DNA of 64,000 nucleotides, from NCBI RefSeq assembly GCF_004664715.2, contig NC_051071.1, positions 90,377,436-90,441,435 on the forward strand. The letters are read 5' to 3'. Origin of the DNA: Peromyscus leucopus. Its lineage: Eukaryota; Chordata; Mammalia; Rodentia; Cricetidae. The notes under the pieces are model-generated. The model saw nothing but the letters and a program-made list of their open reading frames with translations. It did no database searches and was not told the origin of the DNA. Shown one piece after another: positions 9,871-21,054 of the stretch. A program made the position numbers and the translations under genes. Position 1 is the first letter of the stretch. Each line of letters starts with the position of its first letter.

Positions 9871-12447
9871 ATGTTTACCCTTGCAGAAGTTGCTTCACTT
9901 AATGACATTCAGCCAACTTACCGAATCCTGAAACCATGGTGGGACGTGTTTATGGATTACCTGGCGGTTGTTATGCTGATGGTAGCCATCTTTGCAGGGA
10001 CCATGCAACTTACCAAAGATCAGGTGGTCTGTTTGCCAGTGTTGCCATCACCTGCAAATTCAAAGGCACACACACCACCCGGAAACACTGAAGTTACCAC
10101 CGAAGTCCCGAAGATGGAAACAGCCACGCATCAAGACCAAAACGGGCAGACAACAAATGACATTTCCTTTGGCACATCTGCTGTGACGCCTGACATACCT
10201 CTCCAAGCCACCCATCCTCACTCAGAGTCCACCTTCCCAAATCAGGAGGCCAAGAAGGAGAAGAGAGACCCAACGGGCCGAAAAACCAACTTGGATTTTC
10301 AGCAGTATGTGTTTATCAATCAAATGTGTTACCATCTGGCCCTTCCTTGGTATTCCAAGTACTTTCCATACCTTGCTCTTATACACACCATCATCCTTAT
10401 GGTCAGTAGCAACTTTTGGTTCAAATATCCTAAAACGTGCTCCAAGGTTGAGCATTTTGTTTCAATATTAGGGAAGTGTTTTGAGTCTCCCTGGACTACT
10501 AAAGCATTGTCCGAGACGGCCTGTGAAGACTCTGAGGAAAACAAACAGAGGATAACAGGTGCCCAGACCCTACCAAAGCACGTGTCCACCAGCAGTGACG
10601 AGGGGAGCCCCAGCGCCAGCACCCCCATGATCAACAAAACTGGCTTCAAGTTCTCAGCGGAGAAACCAGTGATCGAAGTTCCTAGCATGACGATCCTGGA
10701 CAAGAAGGACGGGGAACAGGCCAAAGCCCTGTTTGAGAAAGTGAGGAAATTCCGTGCCCATGTGGAAGACAGTGACTTGATCTACAAGCTCTATGTGGTC
10801 CAAACCCTTATCAAAACTGCCAAGTTCATTTTTATCCTTTGCTACACCGCGAACTTTGTCAACGCCATCAGCTTCGAGCATGTCTGCAAGCCAAAAGTCG
10901 AGCACCTGACGGGGTACGAGGTGTTCGAGTGCACACACAATATGGCCTACATGCTGAAGAAGCTTCTCATCAGCTATATATCCATCATCTGTGTCTACGG
11001 CTTCATCTGCCTCTACACTCTCTTCTGGTTATTCAGGATCCCTCTGAAGGAATACTCTTTTGAAAAAGTCCGGGAAGAGAGCAGCTTCAGCGACATCCCG
11101 GACGTCAAGAACGACTTTGCGTTCCTTCTGCACATGGTCGACCAGTACGACCAGCTGTACTCCAAGCGTTTTGGTGTGTTCCTATCAGAGGTCAGCGAAA
11201 ACAAACTGAGGGAAATTAGTTTGAACCACGAGTGGACTTTTGAGAAACTCAGGCAGCATGTGTCCCGCAACGCCCAGGACAAGCAGGAACTACACCTGTT
11301 CATGCTGTCGGGAGTGCCCGATGCTGTCTTCGACCTCACAGACCTGGATGTGCTAAAACTCGAACTGATTCCAGAAGCAAAAATTCCCGCCAAGATCTCT
11401 CAGATGACTAACCTTCAGGAGCTCCACCTCTGCCACTGCCCCGCCAAGGTCGAACAGACTGCTTTTAGCTTCCTGCGCGATCACTTGAGATGCCTTCACG
11501 TGAAGTTCACTGATGTGGCTGAGATTCCCGCCTGGGTGTATTTGCTCAAAAACCTTCGGGAGTTGTACTTAATAGGCAATTTGAACTCAGAAAACAATAA
11601 GATGATTGGACTTGAATCCCTGCGGGAGCTACGGCACCTTAAGATCCTCCACGTGAAAAGCAACCTGACCAAAGTCCCCTCAAACATCACGGATGTGGCC
11701 CCGCACCTCACGAAGCTCGTCATCCACAACGACGGCACCAAGCTCCTGGTCCTCAACAGCCTGAAGAAGATGATGAACGTGGCAGAGCTGGAGCTGCAGA
11801 ACTGCGAGCTGGAGAGAATCCCACATGCCATTTTCAGCCTCTCCAACTTACAGGAACTGGACTTAAAATCAAACAACATCCGCACCATCGAGGAGATCAT
11901 CAGCTTCCAGCATTTGAAGCGACTGACTTGCTTGAAATTGTGGCACAATAAGATTGTGACCATCCCGCCCTCCATTACCCACGTCAAGAACTTGGAGTCC
12001 CTCTATTTCTCCAACAACAAGCTCGAGTCCTTGCCGGTGGCCGTGTTTAGTTTACAGAAACTCAGATGCCTCGACGTCAGCTATAACAACATCTCCACGA
12101 TCCCCGTAGAGATAGGCCTGCTCCAGAACCTGCAGCACTTGCACATCACCGGGAACAAAGTGGACGTCCTGCCAAAACAGTTGTTTAAATGCGTGAAGTT
12201 GAGGACTTTGAACCTGGGGCAGAACTGTGTCTCCTCCCTCCCCGAGAAGATCGGCCAGCTCTCCCAGCTCACTCAGCTGGAGCTGAAGGGGAACTGCCTG
12301 GACCGCCTGCCAGCCCAGCTGGGCCAGTGCCGCATGCTCAAGAAAAGCGGGCTTGTGGTGGAAGACCAGCTGTTTGACACGCTGCCACTGGAAGTCAGAG
12401 AGGCATTGAATCAGGACGTCAATGTCCCCTTTGTAAATGGGATTTAA
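9871..12447 (+). CDS. LRRC8D: LRRC8D, volume-regulated anion channel subunit (complete coding exon)
   Basis: Complete 858-codon frame ending in TAA, the length I know for mammalian LRRC8D. It belongs to the LRRC8 family, whose members assemble with the obligatory LRRC8A as hexameric VRAC channels in the plasma membrane. D-containing channels favour uncharged osmolytes and drugs such as cisplatin (family knowledge). Seen here: a short cytosolic N-terminus (MFTLAEVASL); TM1 about 28-47; a long extracellular loop with C54 and C153 and a variable Thr/Ser/Pro-rich stretch about 58-135; F143, the residue reported at the pore constriction of LRRC8D; TM2 about 164-184; a Ser-rich cytosolic loop about 190-310; TM3 about 312-334; loop cysteines C339 and C354; TM4 about 364-388; then leucine-rich repeats to the C-terminus, clearest from about 600 (for example LDLKSNNIRTI and LNLGQNCVSSLP). 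The start is the ATG at 9871. The in-frame triplet at 9856 is TTG and lies in the intron. No frameshift or stop is seen. Confidence 0.98.
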   Translation: MFTLAEVASLNDIQPTYRILKPWWDVFMDYLAVVMLMVAIFAGTMQLTKDQVVCLPVLPSPANSKAHTPPGNTEVTTEVPKMETATHQDQNGQTTNDISFGTSAVTPDIPLQATHPHSESTFPNQEAKKEKRDPTGRKTNLDFQQYVFINQMCYHLALPWYSKYFPYLALIHTIILMVSSNFWFKYPKTCSKVEHFVSILGKCFESPWTTKALSETACEDSEENKQRITGAQTLPKHVSTSSDEGSPSASTPMINKTGFKFSAEKPVIEVPSMTILDKKDGEQAKALFEKVRKFRAHVEDSDLIYKLYVVQTLIKTAKFIFILCYTANFVNAISFEHVCKPKVEHLTGYEVFECTHNMAYMLKKLLISYISIICVYGFICLYTLFWLFRIPLKEYSFEKVREESSFSDIPDVKNDFAFLLHMVDQYDQLYSKRFGVFLSEVSENKLREISLNHEWTFEKLRQHVSRNAQDKQELHLFMLSGVPDAVFDLTDLDVLKLELIPEAKIPAKISQMTNLQELHLCHCPAKVEQTAFSFLRDHLRCLHVKFTDVAEIPAWVYLLKNLRELYLIGNLNSENNKMIGLESLRELRHLKILHVKSNLTKVPSNITDVAPHLTKLVIHNDGTKLLVLNSLKKMMNVAELELQNCELERIPHAIFSLSNLQELDLKSNNIRTIEEIISFQHLKRLTCLKLWHNKIVTIPPSITHVKNLESLYFSNNKLESLPVAVFSLQKLRCLDVSYNNISTIPVEIGLLQNLQHLHITGNKVDVLPKQLFKCVKLRTLNLGQNCVSSLPEKIGQLSQLTQLELKGNCLDRLPAQLGQCRMLKKSGLVVEDQLFDTLPLEVREALNQDVNVPFVNGI

Positions 12448-13260
12448 ACTAGGCGAACTCGGGCACACCCACGTACAAGGACAACTCCCTGGATGGCCGG
12501 CCGATGCTCACGCGCAAGTTATCACCAGATAATGCATTTTAGGAGTAGATACGCCCTTTAAGCAAAACACGTCGGGGATGCACAGAGGCTGAGAGCAGAC
12601 AAAACTGAATGTTCACCGTCTGTAGTGTTTTAAGTCAGTCATTTCCAAATCTTTCCTTTCCTTTTTTTTTTTTTAATTTTTTTTTCTTCTTCTTCTGGGG
12701 AAAGGGAAGGAAAAATTATAATCACTGATCTCAGTTCTTTTTAAATTGTAAGGTGGATGCGGCTGCTGGCTGAATGTTTACACATCGCTTGCTAAAGTAC
12801 ATGATTAAATTGACTTTCTTCTTACTACACTGCCTTTTTCGAGGTGTCGTGATTTACTTTTGCTTAAGTGGTGCGATACTGCTTAACCTTGGATCGCTGA
12901 AGACACAAGGGGCCAGAATCACAAATTTAGGTTTGCTAAAATATTGACCTCTTTACTGTTTTAATTTAAAGCGGGTGAGTCCAGTGCTTCCTGGGGCATT
13001 TGTTCATGCTGTACCTTTGAGAATCCCACACCAGACCTTGCTGCCTTGATGGCCTGTGGGGTGTCAAGGCTATTTGATTGTTTCTTAAGAACAAATTCCA
13101 AAAAATAAAATAATACATCCTTTGGTCGTCACTTTATGCCCATGGGCTGGAGTTTTGGTTATTTTATGGTACACTTTTGTGCCGATATGATAGGGTTGCC
13201 AATAAACAGAAAATGTGTTTCAAAAATAAATTTAATAACAATAAAATAAGTTTATCTAAG
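12448..13260 (+). other. LRRC8D: LRRC8D 3' untranslated region
   Basis: Sequence after the TAA is AT-rich, has no SINE and contains T-rich tracts at about 12660-12690. It runs into a cluster of polyadenylation signals near 13.2 kb. The exact cleavage site cannot be read from DNA; it is inferred to lie about 10-30 bases after one of the signals. An earlier AATAAA at 13104 could give a shorter form. Confidence 0.7.
13201..13245 (+). promoter_or_regulatory. LRRC8D: Polyadenylation signal cluster of LRRC8D
   Basis: Three AATAAA hexamers occur at 13201, 13225 and 13240, with another at 13104. The first follows gggttgcc and is followed by a T/GT-containing stretch, a normal arrangement for cleavage. 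Which one is used is not visible. Confidence 0.6.
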
Positions 13261-13629
13261 TTGTAGTGATTCACAAACTTTTGATATCATCTTTTGGAAT
13301 ATAAACAGATTCGGTTACCTATCTTTTTGGGGTGATGTCCGTGGGGGTGGGGGGCTGGTGGAGATGGTATGTAAAAGAAAGGCCTTACAATTCATTGAGC
13401 TGTGAGATGCCTGGGCCTGGCTTTCGTGTGCATTTTAGTGGCAAGCTGTGTTTCCTGCATTTGTCTGTGAGGAGGAAGGGTGTTGTCCAGGAGAGCGTGG
13501 AGAGTCTACTGTAGGTCACGGGATGTCGGGATCAGCCTGTGGGAGGCAGCCTCTTCTCCTGGTAGATGTTAGGTGGATAGTTCACAGACCTACAAGGGTG
13601 GCCATTCTTCCTCCTCTTTCTCCCTTCCT
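13261..13629. other. Start of intergenic sequence after LRRC8D
   Basis: No repeat or gene is recognised. G-rich patch at 13341-13355. Confidence 0.45.
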
Positions 13630-13845
13630 TCCTTCCTGGACAGGGTCTCTCTTTTTCTCCCATTCTGTCCCTCTCCTTCCTTATGGACAGTGTGTCCGGT
13701 ACCACATGTTGGCCGTAACCTCTTTAACTACCTCCTGAGTGCTGGCGTACGAGTGTGCCCCAGTTTATGCTGCTCTGAGGATTGAATCTAGGGTTCTGTG
13801 CATGCTAGGTAAGCACTTTGTCCAGTGACCTCCGTTCCCAGCACC
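13630..13845 (-). repeat. RSINE1/B4 SINE
   Basis: Reverse orientation: a B1-like part (gacagggtctctctttttct) followed by an ID-like part (catgctaggtaagcactttg). Confidence 0.65.
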
Positions 13846-14754
13846 CTCTGTGGCCTGGCTCACCTGGAACTGGTTAGGTAACCTAGGCCTGCCTCCAGGC
13901 TTGCATCTGCCCCCCTGGGGCAGGATTACAGATATGGTCACTACACTTGGCAAGAGAAGAGAACCGCTTGGCGCACTGTCCGTTCCCGTCCGGCTGGGTT
14001 CTCAACAGAGATACTGGGCTTTTCCCTGACTGTTTCTGGTCACTTGGAAGGTTCTGACAGTTGAGGAAAGAAGAGCGATGTTTTCCTCCACAAAATGGCG
14101 TTCTGGCATTCTTAAGTATGGCCGGCAGGGGTAAATCTCTGCACATTGGAGAACTGAGAAATCCTATGGAGAAAAACAGTGCCCCTAATAGAAAAGGCAG
14201 TCGCCGCTGTCACTGAGTTAGGAAATGGCTGTACCCTGGCTGTTCATTCTCTTCATAAAGACTTGAGGTACGGATCGTATGAATGCCCAGGCTTGGAAGA
14301 TCAGACAGGACAGTGGTACAAACCGTTTGTCTCCCAGTTCTCTCACTGTTTACTGGAGTTGCTGTGCCTGCTCGTGCTTAGCTGAGACAGGAGAACATGG
14401 GCCCCGCTTCCCCGAGCCAGGTAGGAGGAGATGGGAACGTGCAGACAGTGCTAATGCTGGGCTGCAGCTGCTCTCTGGAGGACGCACAGGACCCCTGTGA
14501 AGGAACAAAGCTAGAGTGCAGTGAATTTGCTAAAGAGGACCCTCCGGAAGCTGTGCGCTCACTGCCCGGCACTCGGCATCCCCCTCCGGCAGCGGTTCTC
14601 CTAGTAAGCGTCTGAAAGTGGTGGAGCATTCCTTGTAGTGTTTTCTTTTGGTTTGGTATTTCGAAAAGGACGCCACATAATCCTAATGGTGAGATCAGCA
14701 AGGCGGGCCTTAGGATATTTGCTTCACAAACTAGAAAACTTGTCTCTTTTTTTC
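13846..14754. other. Single-copy intergenic sequence
   Basis: Apparently unique except for a possible SINE remnant near 13850-13945. The open frames overlap on both strands and carry no recognisable domain. Confidence 0.4.
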
Positions 14755-14925
14755 TAATGATATTTTTATCACTATGTGTGTGAGTTCACACTTAGAGTGG
14801 TGAATGTAAGGAGGTAGTGGACAGCTTTTGGAGAGCTTCCTTCGATTCTGAGTTTTGGAGATTGAGCTTATCACTCATGTGAGCAAGCATTGCTATCTGC
14901 TGAGCCATCTCGCTGGCCCCTTTTA
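14755..14925 (-). repeat. B3/B2-type SINE
   Basis: Ends gctgagccatctcgctggcc on the + strand, the reverse of the SINE head. Confidence 0.7.
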
Positions 14926-14951
14926 AGTCACTGTTATAAACATTACATCTA

Positions 14952-15080
14952 TAGCCAGGCGTGATCATGCATGTCTTTAATCCCAGTACCTGGGAGGCAG
15001 AGGCTGACGGACATCTGTGAGGTCAATATACCAAGTTCCAGGCCATGTCCAGCTACATGGTGAGACCCTGTTTTATTTTG
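14952..15080 (+). repeat. B1 SINE
   Basis: gccaggcgtgatcatgcatg, then tttaatcccagtacctggga, then gtgagaccctg. Moderately diverged. Confidence 0.85.
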
Positions 15081-15211
15081 CTTTTAAGTATTGAAAACAT
15101 TAATCACAATGAAGGATACATTCATGCTAGGTTTTTTTGGTGTATGTGTGTAGGCCACATGTTGACATGGAGTGTCTTCCTTAATCATTGTTCTTCTTCT
15201 TTTTAAATGGT

Positions 15212-15388
15212 TTTTCACCATGTATGTGTGCATGGCGGGAGATGGGCAACATGTCCGCCACAGCATGGACGTGTTGGCCAGAGACCCAACTTTATGGACT
15301 CTGTTCTTCCTCCCATCTTTATGTGGAGTCTCAGGCCACCGGGTTCACATGGCAAGTGCTTTCACTAGATGAACCAGCTCACTAGGCT
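15212..15388 (-). repeat. B2/B3-type SINE
   Basis: Reverse SINE ending gatgaaccagctcactaggc, with caccgggttcacatggcaag as the reversed promoter region. Confidence 0.6.
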
Positions 15389-15395
15389 TAGTAGT

Positions 15396-15640
15396 TTTTG
15401 AGACATGGCCTCGTGCTGAACCTGTTGTAACTCATGCATTAGGCTCGGCTAGTTGGCCACTGAACCCCAGGGGTCCCCTTGTCCCTGCCCACCCTCCCAG
15501 CCACCACCCCCCCAGTGCGGGAATTACAGGTGCATGCATGCCGCCATGCTCAGCTTCTGTGGGTGCTGTGGATCTGGACTGCGGGCCTCTTGGCTACATC
15601 GCAAGCGCTTTAATGACTGAGCGGTCTGCCCAGCTCTCCA
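15396..15640 (-). repeat. B4-like composite SINE
   Basis: Reverse orientation: tttttgagacatggcctcgt, gcgggaattacaggtgcatg, then tgagcggtctgcccagctct. Confidence 0.6.
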
Positions 15641-16117
15641 TGCGGAGGGAAAACGGTCAGAGTGGCAGGATGCCATGGCTGACCTGCTTCTCAGGGGAGA
15701 GCCGGTCTATAGACCGTATTCAGCCCTACGCCCGGAGCTGGGCACCGGCCTCTCTGCCCACAGGCACTTGCTGCCTAGTCACTTGGAACTGACGGGCATT
15801 AGATGGTGCCTTTTCTCTTACCCAGTTTCTAACTTTATCAGCCCCTAATAATGCCCTTGAATACTCAAGAGTTCACGGCCAATTGGTTTAAATGCCACAT
15901 TCCATGCCACTGTTTGCAAACAGCAACATTCTGAAAGAGGCTAGCTGCAAAACGCTGATTCATCCAAAGACTTGAATGGCATTAGTCTGTGGAGCCTCAG
16001 TAAAACATGAGGACACAGTGGGCCTGCGTGCTGTGTGAACCCGTGAGTCCTCACGGATCTGTTCATGCCATGCACATTAGACACAGGGAAAGCAAGTCAG
16101 ACATGTTTTGGCTTAAG
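15641..16117. other. Single-copy intergenic sequence
   Basis: No gene or repeat recognised between two SINEs. Confidence 0.4.
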
Positions 16118-16311
16118 AGTATTTTGTCAGCCGGGCAGTGGTGGCGCACACCTTTAATCCCAGCACTCAGGAGGCAGAGCCAGGTGGATCTCTGTGAGTT
16201 TGAGACCAGCCTGGTCTACAGAGTGAGATCCAGGACAGGCACCAAAACTACACAGAGAAACCCTGTCTTGAAAAAACCAAAAAAAGAAACAAGAAAAAAA
16301 AGTATTTTGTC
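16118..16311 (+). repeat. Young B1 SINE with target-site duplication
   Basis: Full-length B1 (16129-16300) with a cricetid-type right end. An exact 11-base duplication, agtattttgtc, flanks it at 16118-16128 and 16301-16311. Confidence 0.96.
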
Positions 16312-16424
16312 TTTCTCCAAAGTCCCTTGAGCACCCTCCCATCTAGGAATAGAGCCCAGAGCCTGTACATCCTCGGTGAGCAGTCCTCCAGGGAGCTCCG
16401 CCCTCAGCCACTGACAAGGTCTGC

Positions 16425-16605
16425 TTGGCAGGAGCTGCCCTCTAACTCACTGTAGCCAAGAGTGACCTTGAACTTGGAAACCTCCTGTCTCCTCCTAAGT
16501 GCAGGGACTACACATGTCCACTAGCACACGCTGTACTCGGCGCTGGGGATGAACCCAGACTTGGTGCATGTTAGGTAAGGGCTCTGCCCACCCTTCCAGC
16601 CCCTA
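16425..16605 (-). repeat. RSINE1/B4 SINE
   Basis: Reverse B1-like part followed by gcgctggggatgaacccaga and tgcatgttaggtaagggctc, the reversed ID-like head. Confidence 0.75.
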
Positions 16606-17427
16606 AAGTATGTTTAAGTATTCCATGTTGAAGCGGAGCCTACAAAGTCTTAGAGAACGTGCTTTTCTTGTGACTGCCCCCAACATTGGGTTGGCTTGAC
16701 CCAGGCACTGCTCTCTCAGCTCAGGAAGGTGAGCTTAAACTCATTACAGAGGCCCCATGTTTAGTAACAGAGATTTCGTAATTTAGTAGGTAGAAAGATT
16801 TCACTGTTTCGAACTCGTAGCCAGCAGGCCCCCGTGTGTTCATGCTTTTCATGTATGAAGGGAGGCTTTCTATTGTAAGTCTCTTTGGTGCTGTCTGTAA
16901 CCTGCTCCCCTGGTTTCCACATTAACCAATAACCAGACCCTTCAAGTTGCTGACGGCAGCGAACTCCGAAGTGCCCTTGACTCCAGCGCCCAGCCCTGGT
17001 TTCCATTTACCTTGCTGAAGAAAAGCCAGAGGGCTGCCCCTCCTGCTGATCCCGGCCTGCTTTCGTCAGTAATTCATCGCAGTAAAATGGCCCCTTTATT
17101 AGCTGAACTCCCCAGACAAAGGCTGAGCAAACCAAAAGCCCCTTTCATGAAAAGAAGGGAAAAGGGAATGAACCCCTGGAAACAAGTTTCCCAATGTCCT
17201 CTGACTTAGGACTGCCACACAGAGTGGCCCTGTCTGGTCCTGGCCAGCTGTGGCTCTCCTAGAGAGTGGTACCTGCTGGAGGCTGGGACAGGCTGGAGCA
17301 AGAGCTGAAGGCCAGTGAGCACGAGGAGACCTGTCTCCCAGCTGCCTGACCATCGGGGAGGTTTATGACTGTAATTGGGAAGGAACTAGTTTAACAGTGG
17401 TTTGCTGGGGTTTGTTGTTTTTTAATT
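16606..17427. other. Single-copy intergenic sequence
   Basis: No recognisable gene or repeat. Confidence 0.4.
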
Positions 17428-17546
17428 TTTGATTTTGAGGATGGGGCCCAGGCTCTTTGCTTAAATACTAAGTACATGGTCTCGATATTAAGTGAGGCTG
17501 ACCCCAAGCTTGGAATTGCGGGTGCATAATTACCACACATGGCTAA
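17428..17546 (-). repeat. Old B1-like fragment
   Basis: Diverged reverse B1: cttggaattgcgggtgcata followed by attaccacacatggc. Confidence 0.45.
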
Positions 17547-18489
17547 ATACAATGCACAGATGAAACTCCCACAAAAAAATGTTCCCCTTTCTTGTGGGTA
17601 TCCATGAGACCCTTTGCTTGGAATCAGCCCTGGAAGGTATCCTTTCAAAAATCTCAGATTCTTGTCTCCTTACATTCTGTCAGACCCCGGAAGGATAGAC
17701 ACCATCCCAGCTCTGTGCGAGGCCCTTCTCTAGTCCTAAAATCCAGTCAGCAGGGAGTTCTTAGATTGGAATTTTACCCACTCTAGCTGCAGGCTACACA
17801 ATCCGTTTCTTTATCACAAATGGGGTTTTTGGTTTTGTTTTTGTGTTTTTCCTTTCTCTTCTGGAGTATGTTATGAGTTGAATGAGGTGTATCATTTATG
17901 GTAATGGTACTGTGCCTGTCAGCCAGCATTCAATAACTCTTGAGTATTTTCACACACACCTACAGCCATGGCACCGGCCTAATGTGTATCCTTTGTCCTT
18001 GTTTGTGAATTTTTCAGCGGGTATCTGGAGCACAGAATAAACTGTGGATAAAATAAAAATCTTTCTCCACCCTATTTAGGACTAAATGTGGCCATGCAAT
18101 TGAATTCTAACTAAATGACTGGGGTCGGGGCCTTAAAGGAAAGGGCATGCCACCCACTATCCCGTTCGTGATGTTCAAAACCCACATAGAAATGAGTTCA
18201 GGTCAGAATACAGACTCACGTGGTACTGGAGCACAATGGAAGCCACCTGGGTTCCTGACTTCATGGAGCAGGGTTGCATAAATCTCTGAGAAACAAACCT
18301 CTGTTAACAGCTGTTAACTGGTGTTGAGGGGCGCAGGGCGGGGGGGGGGGTGCTCCAGGCGCATGCAGCAAGTCCTGGAGATCTTGTCACTTAAAACCCT
18401 GCATGGATGGCAGCCACAGCAGCGCCATTCTGGAGCAGATTAGAAAGGGGTGGGGGTGGTCACAGGCCTCTTCCTAGGCTGAGATGTTG
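17547..18489. other. Single-copy intergenic sequence
   Basis: Unique-looking apart from a short T/G tract at 17822-17850 and a G11 run near 18340. Confidence 0.4.
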
Positions 18490-18614
18490 GTGGAATGGGC
18501 TGCAGCAGTGGAGCATTTGCCTAGCATACTCAGGGTCCCCAAGTCAGGGCCTAGCCCTGGAAAAATAAATCGGGAAGCTTGAGAAGCCTTGTCCCCAGGA
18601 ACACGTGTGTGACA

Positions 18615-18775
18615 AGTAGTCAGACGACTCTGAGTCTCGTGACCCGAGTTCAATCCCCGGAATCCACGTGGTAGAAAAAGAACCAATTCCTGCAAGTTGT
18701 CCTCTGACCTCTATGTGTGTGCCCTTGCACAGGTGTGTGTGTATGCACACACATTAATTTTTTTTTAAAGTAAGC
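18615..18775 (+). repeat. B3 SINE
   Basis: gacccgagttcaatccccgg, then cacgtggtagaaaaagaacc, then ctgcaagttgtcctctgacc. A weaker ID-like remnant lies just upstream at about 18495-18555. Confidence 0.85.
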
Positions 18776-19102
18776 CAGAAAAGGTAAACCAGAGCTGGTG
18801 TTGGTGACTGGCATTTCCAACAGCAGAGGGGGAATTTGGAAACTTGTTGGTATTTGCGGCTTATATCCACCTCCATACTTACATTTGCTCCTGCTGGCCC
18901 CTGTGGTCTTTATGTCACGTGGCAACTACAGGGCTCCTCAGAATGCTGTGGACGACTCGGCCCTGTGGTAGCCACACCATGTCCCACCAGCTGTGGCACA
19001 GCAAGAGACAGCTCAGAAGTGACACCAGCCACCAGGGCCTCCACGCCGGGAAGGCCCACTTTGGTGCAGAGCCAGTAAGGGCACCTGGGAGTGTGGGGTG
19101 GG

Positions 19103-19191
19103 CTTCTTTTTCTTCTTCTTCTTCTTCTTCTTCTTCTTCTTCTTCTTCTTCTTCTTCTTCTTCTTCTTCTTCTCTCTCTCATTCTCTCTCT

Positions 19192-19241
<50 letters not shown>
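19103..19241. repeat. (TTC)n-(TC)n microsatellite
   Basis: About 20 TTC units followed by about 35 TC units. The tract is essentially pure pyrimidine for about 135 bases and yields only meaningless Ser/Phe/Leu or Arg/Glu frames. Confidence 0.97.
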
Positions 19242-19242
<1 letters not shown>

Positions 19243-19284
19243 GTTTTTTTGTTTTTGTTTTGTCTGCGTTTTGTTTTGTCTGTG

Positions 19285-19425
19285 CACCGTGCGCGTGGCT
19301 GGTGCTGGAGGAGTCTAGAAGAGAGTGTTACGGGCAATTGTAAGCACTGCGTGGGTGCTGGGAACCGAACCAGGGTCCCCTGCAGAAGCTGCAGGTACTC
19401 TTGTGAGCGTCTCTTCGGCCCACTG
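19285..19425 (-). repeat. B3/B2-type SINE fragment
   Basis: gtgggtgctgggaaccgaac then tcttgtgagcgtctcttcgg is the reversed SINE head. Confidence 0.6.
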
Positions 19426-19521
19426 TGGGCTTCTTAAACCAGAGTCACACCTTTAAGTGTCTGAGTGATTTAATATACCGTTTTGATTGCTCGTAAATGA
19501 TCATTAAAGGGATCATTAGGT

Positions 19522-19645
19522 GAATATGGTGGCACAGGTTTAATCCCAGCACTCAGGAGGCAGAGGCAAGAGGATCCCTGTGAGTGCCAGGCCAGCCAGG
19601 GCTACATATGGCAAGATTGTCTCAAAAATAAACAACAACAAAAAG
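19522..19645 (+). repeat. B1 SINE
   Basis: gaatatggtggcacaggttt, taatcccagcactcaggagg, ending at an A/C-rich tail. Confidence 0.9.
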
Positions 19646-19849
19646 ATTGAACATACTCAGGGCTGTGAGGTTTGAAGGTTCTGTAACTAACTGTCCCAGG
19701 GACAGGGACACTTGTGCAAAGCCCTTCATGTACTGTTACTCTTCACAGGCCCCTGGGAAACTGCCCACAGCTCGGCAGGAAGACTGAGGAATCACAGAGG
19801 GGCAGGGAGAATGACAAGCTCTGTGTCTTCAGTCTGTGGGTTTTTTGTT

Positions 19850-20040
19850 GCTGTTGTTTGGTTTTTTGTTTTGTTTTGTTTGTTTTGTTTTGTTTTTCGA
19901 GACAGGGTTTCTCTGTGAAGCTTTGGAGCCTTTCCTGGAACTCACTTTGTAGCCTACGCTGGCCTCGAACTCACAGAGATCCGCCTGGCTCTACCTCCCA
20001 AGTGCTGGGATTAAAGGCATGCATCACCACCGCCCAGCTT
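19850..20040 (-). repeat. B1 SINE with T/G-rich tail
   Basis: Near full-length reverse B1 (gagacagggtttctctgtga to catgcatcaccaccgcccag) preceded by a TTTTG-type tail. Confidence 0.95.
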
Positions 20041-20759
20041 CAGTTTGTCTTTGAAGATTGCTTAAGTACTAGGTACCCAGGCAGTCCTTTCAAGTAGACC
20101 CTCTCCCCAGGGAAACCTCAAGACGCATCTCCAGGGCTTGCCCAGGTCTTCCCTGCAGCTGAGGCTTCCAACTGTCTGGTCGCCATCGCAGTGGATAACG
20201 TTCATCTTCTGGACCAGGGTGATGGAGTCGTTCAGCAGCCCCTCTTCCTCAGGGTGGTGCTGGTGATGAGTCCCGCACAGTGCCCACCGCTCCCTGCAGA
20301 GAAAGTACATGGTAGCGGCCATGGCCAGAGCAGGCGGGAAGTTCATGTGGAGACAGCCTGTTGTCTCCACTTCAGAAGTAGCTGACGATCCCGGCCCACA
20401 CCTTCCACATCCGGCTCTAAGCCGGTGCTGCCCCCTGAGGTCAGTTGCTCTCAGCTTCTCCCTTCTGGAGCAGGAAGAGGCTTTAGGAGCCGACTGGGTA
20501 ACCCAAGCTGCACTGTCCCAGCACGGCCCCTGGCAGGTGGGCATTTGATTCACTCCTCACGGCAAGACCCGGGAGACGTGAATGTGAGCCCAGGTTCCCA
20601 GAAGAAAGCCACACCGGCACTGAAGAGACTGCAAGGCTCCCTGACATGACTGGGGAGAGTTGGTGGTTGTTGATACAGAGCCAAACTGTTTGGGATATCT
20701 TTCGTCTTTCTGTTTGCTTTCTTTTATTTTTAATTAATTAATAAATTAATGTATTTGTT
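20041..20759. other. GC-rich single-copy patch with a long minus-strand open frame
   Basis: No repeat is seen. The minus-strand frame 20062-20553 (163 codons, true ATG) includes EEEGLLNDSITLVQKMNVIH, which I do not recognise. Open frames also run on the other strand, so coding status is unsupported. See findings. Confidence 0.35.
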
Positions 20760-20761
20760 TT

Positions 20762-20898
20762 GGTTTTTTTGAGACAGAGTTTCTTTGTGTAACTGTCCTG
20801 GAGCTTGCTCTGTAGAACCAGGCTGGCCTCAAACTTAGAAACCATCTGCCTTTGCCTCCCAAGAGTTGGGTTTAAAGGTGCACACCACTACCACATTT
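20762..20898 (-). repeat. B1 SINE
   Basis: Reverse B1 with gagacagagtttctttgtgt and accaggctggcctcaaactt. Confidence 0.9.
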
Positions 20899-21054
20899 TA
20901 ATAGCCACATTTCCCCCACTCCTGCGTCTGATGTTGGCTTCATCAGTTAAGAGTGTCATTAGAAAATATCTAAGTCCCCTAGCAAGATGGAGAGAGAGCT
21001 CCATAGGCAAGAGTGCTTATTTCACAGACAAAGGTCTCCAGAAGCCATGTACAA

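Noticed and set aside
18844..19437. 197-codon frame
   Set aside because: Its core is poly-Ser/Leu from (TTC)n-(TC)n; no true coding signal.
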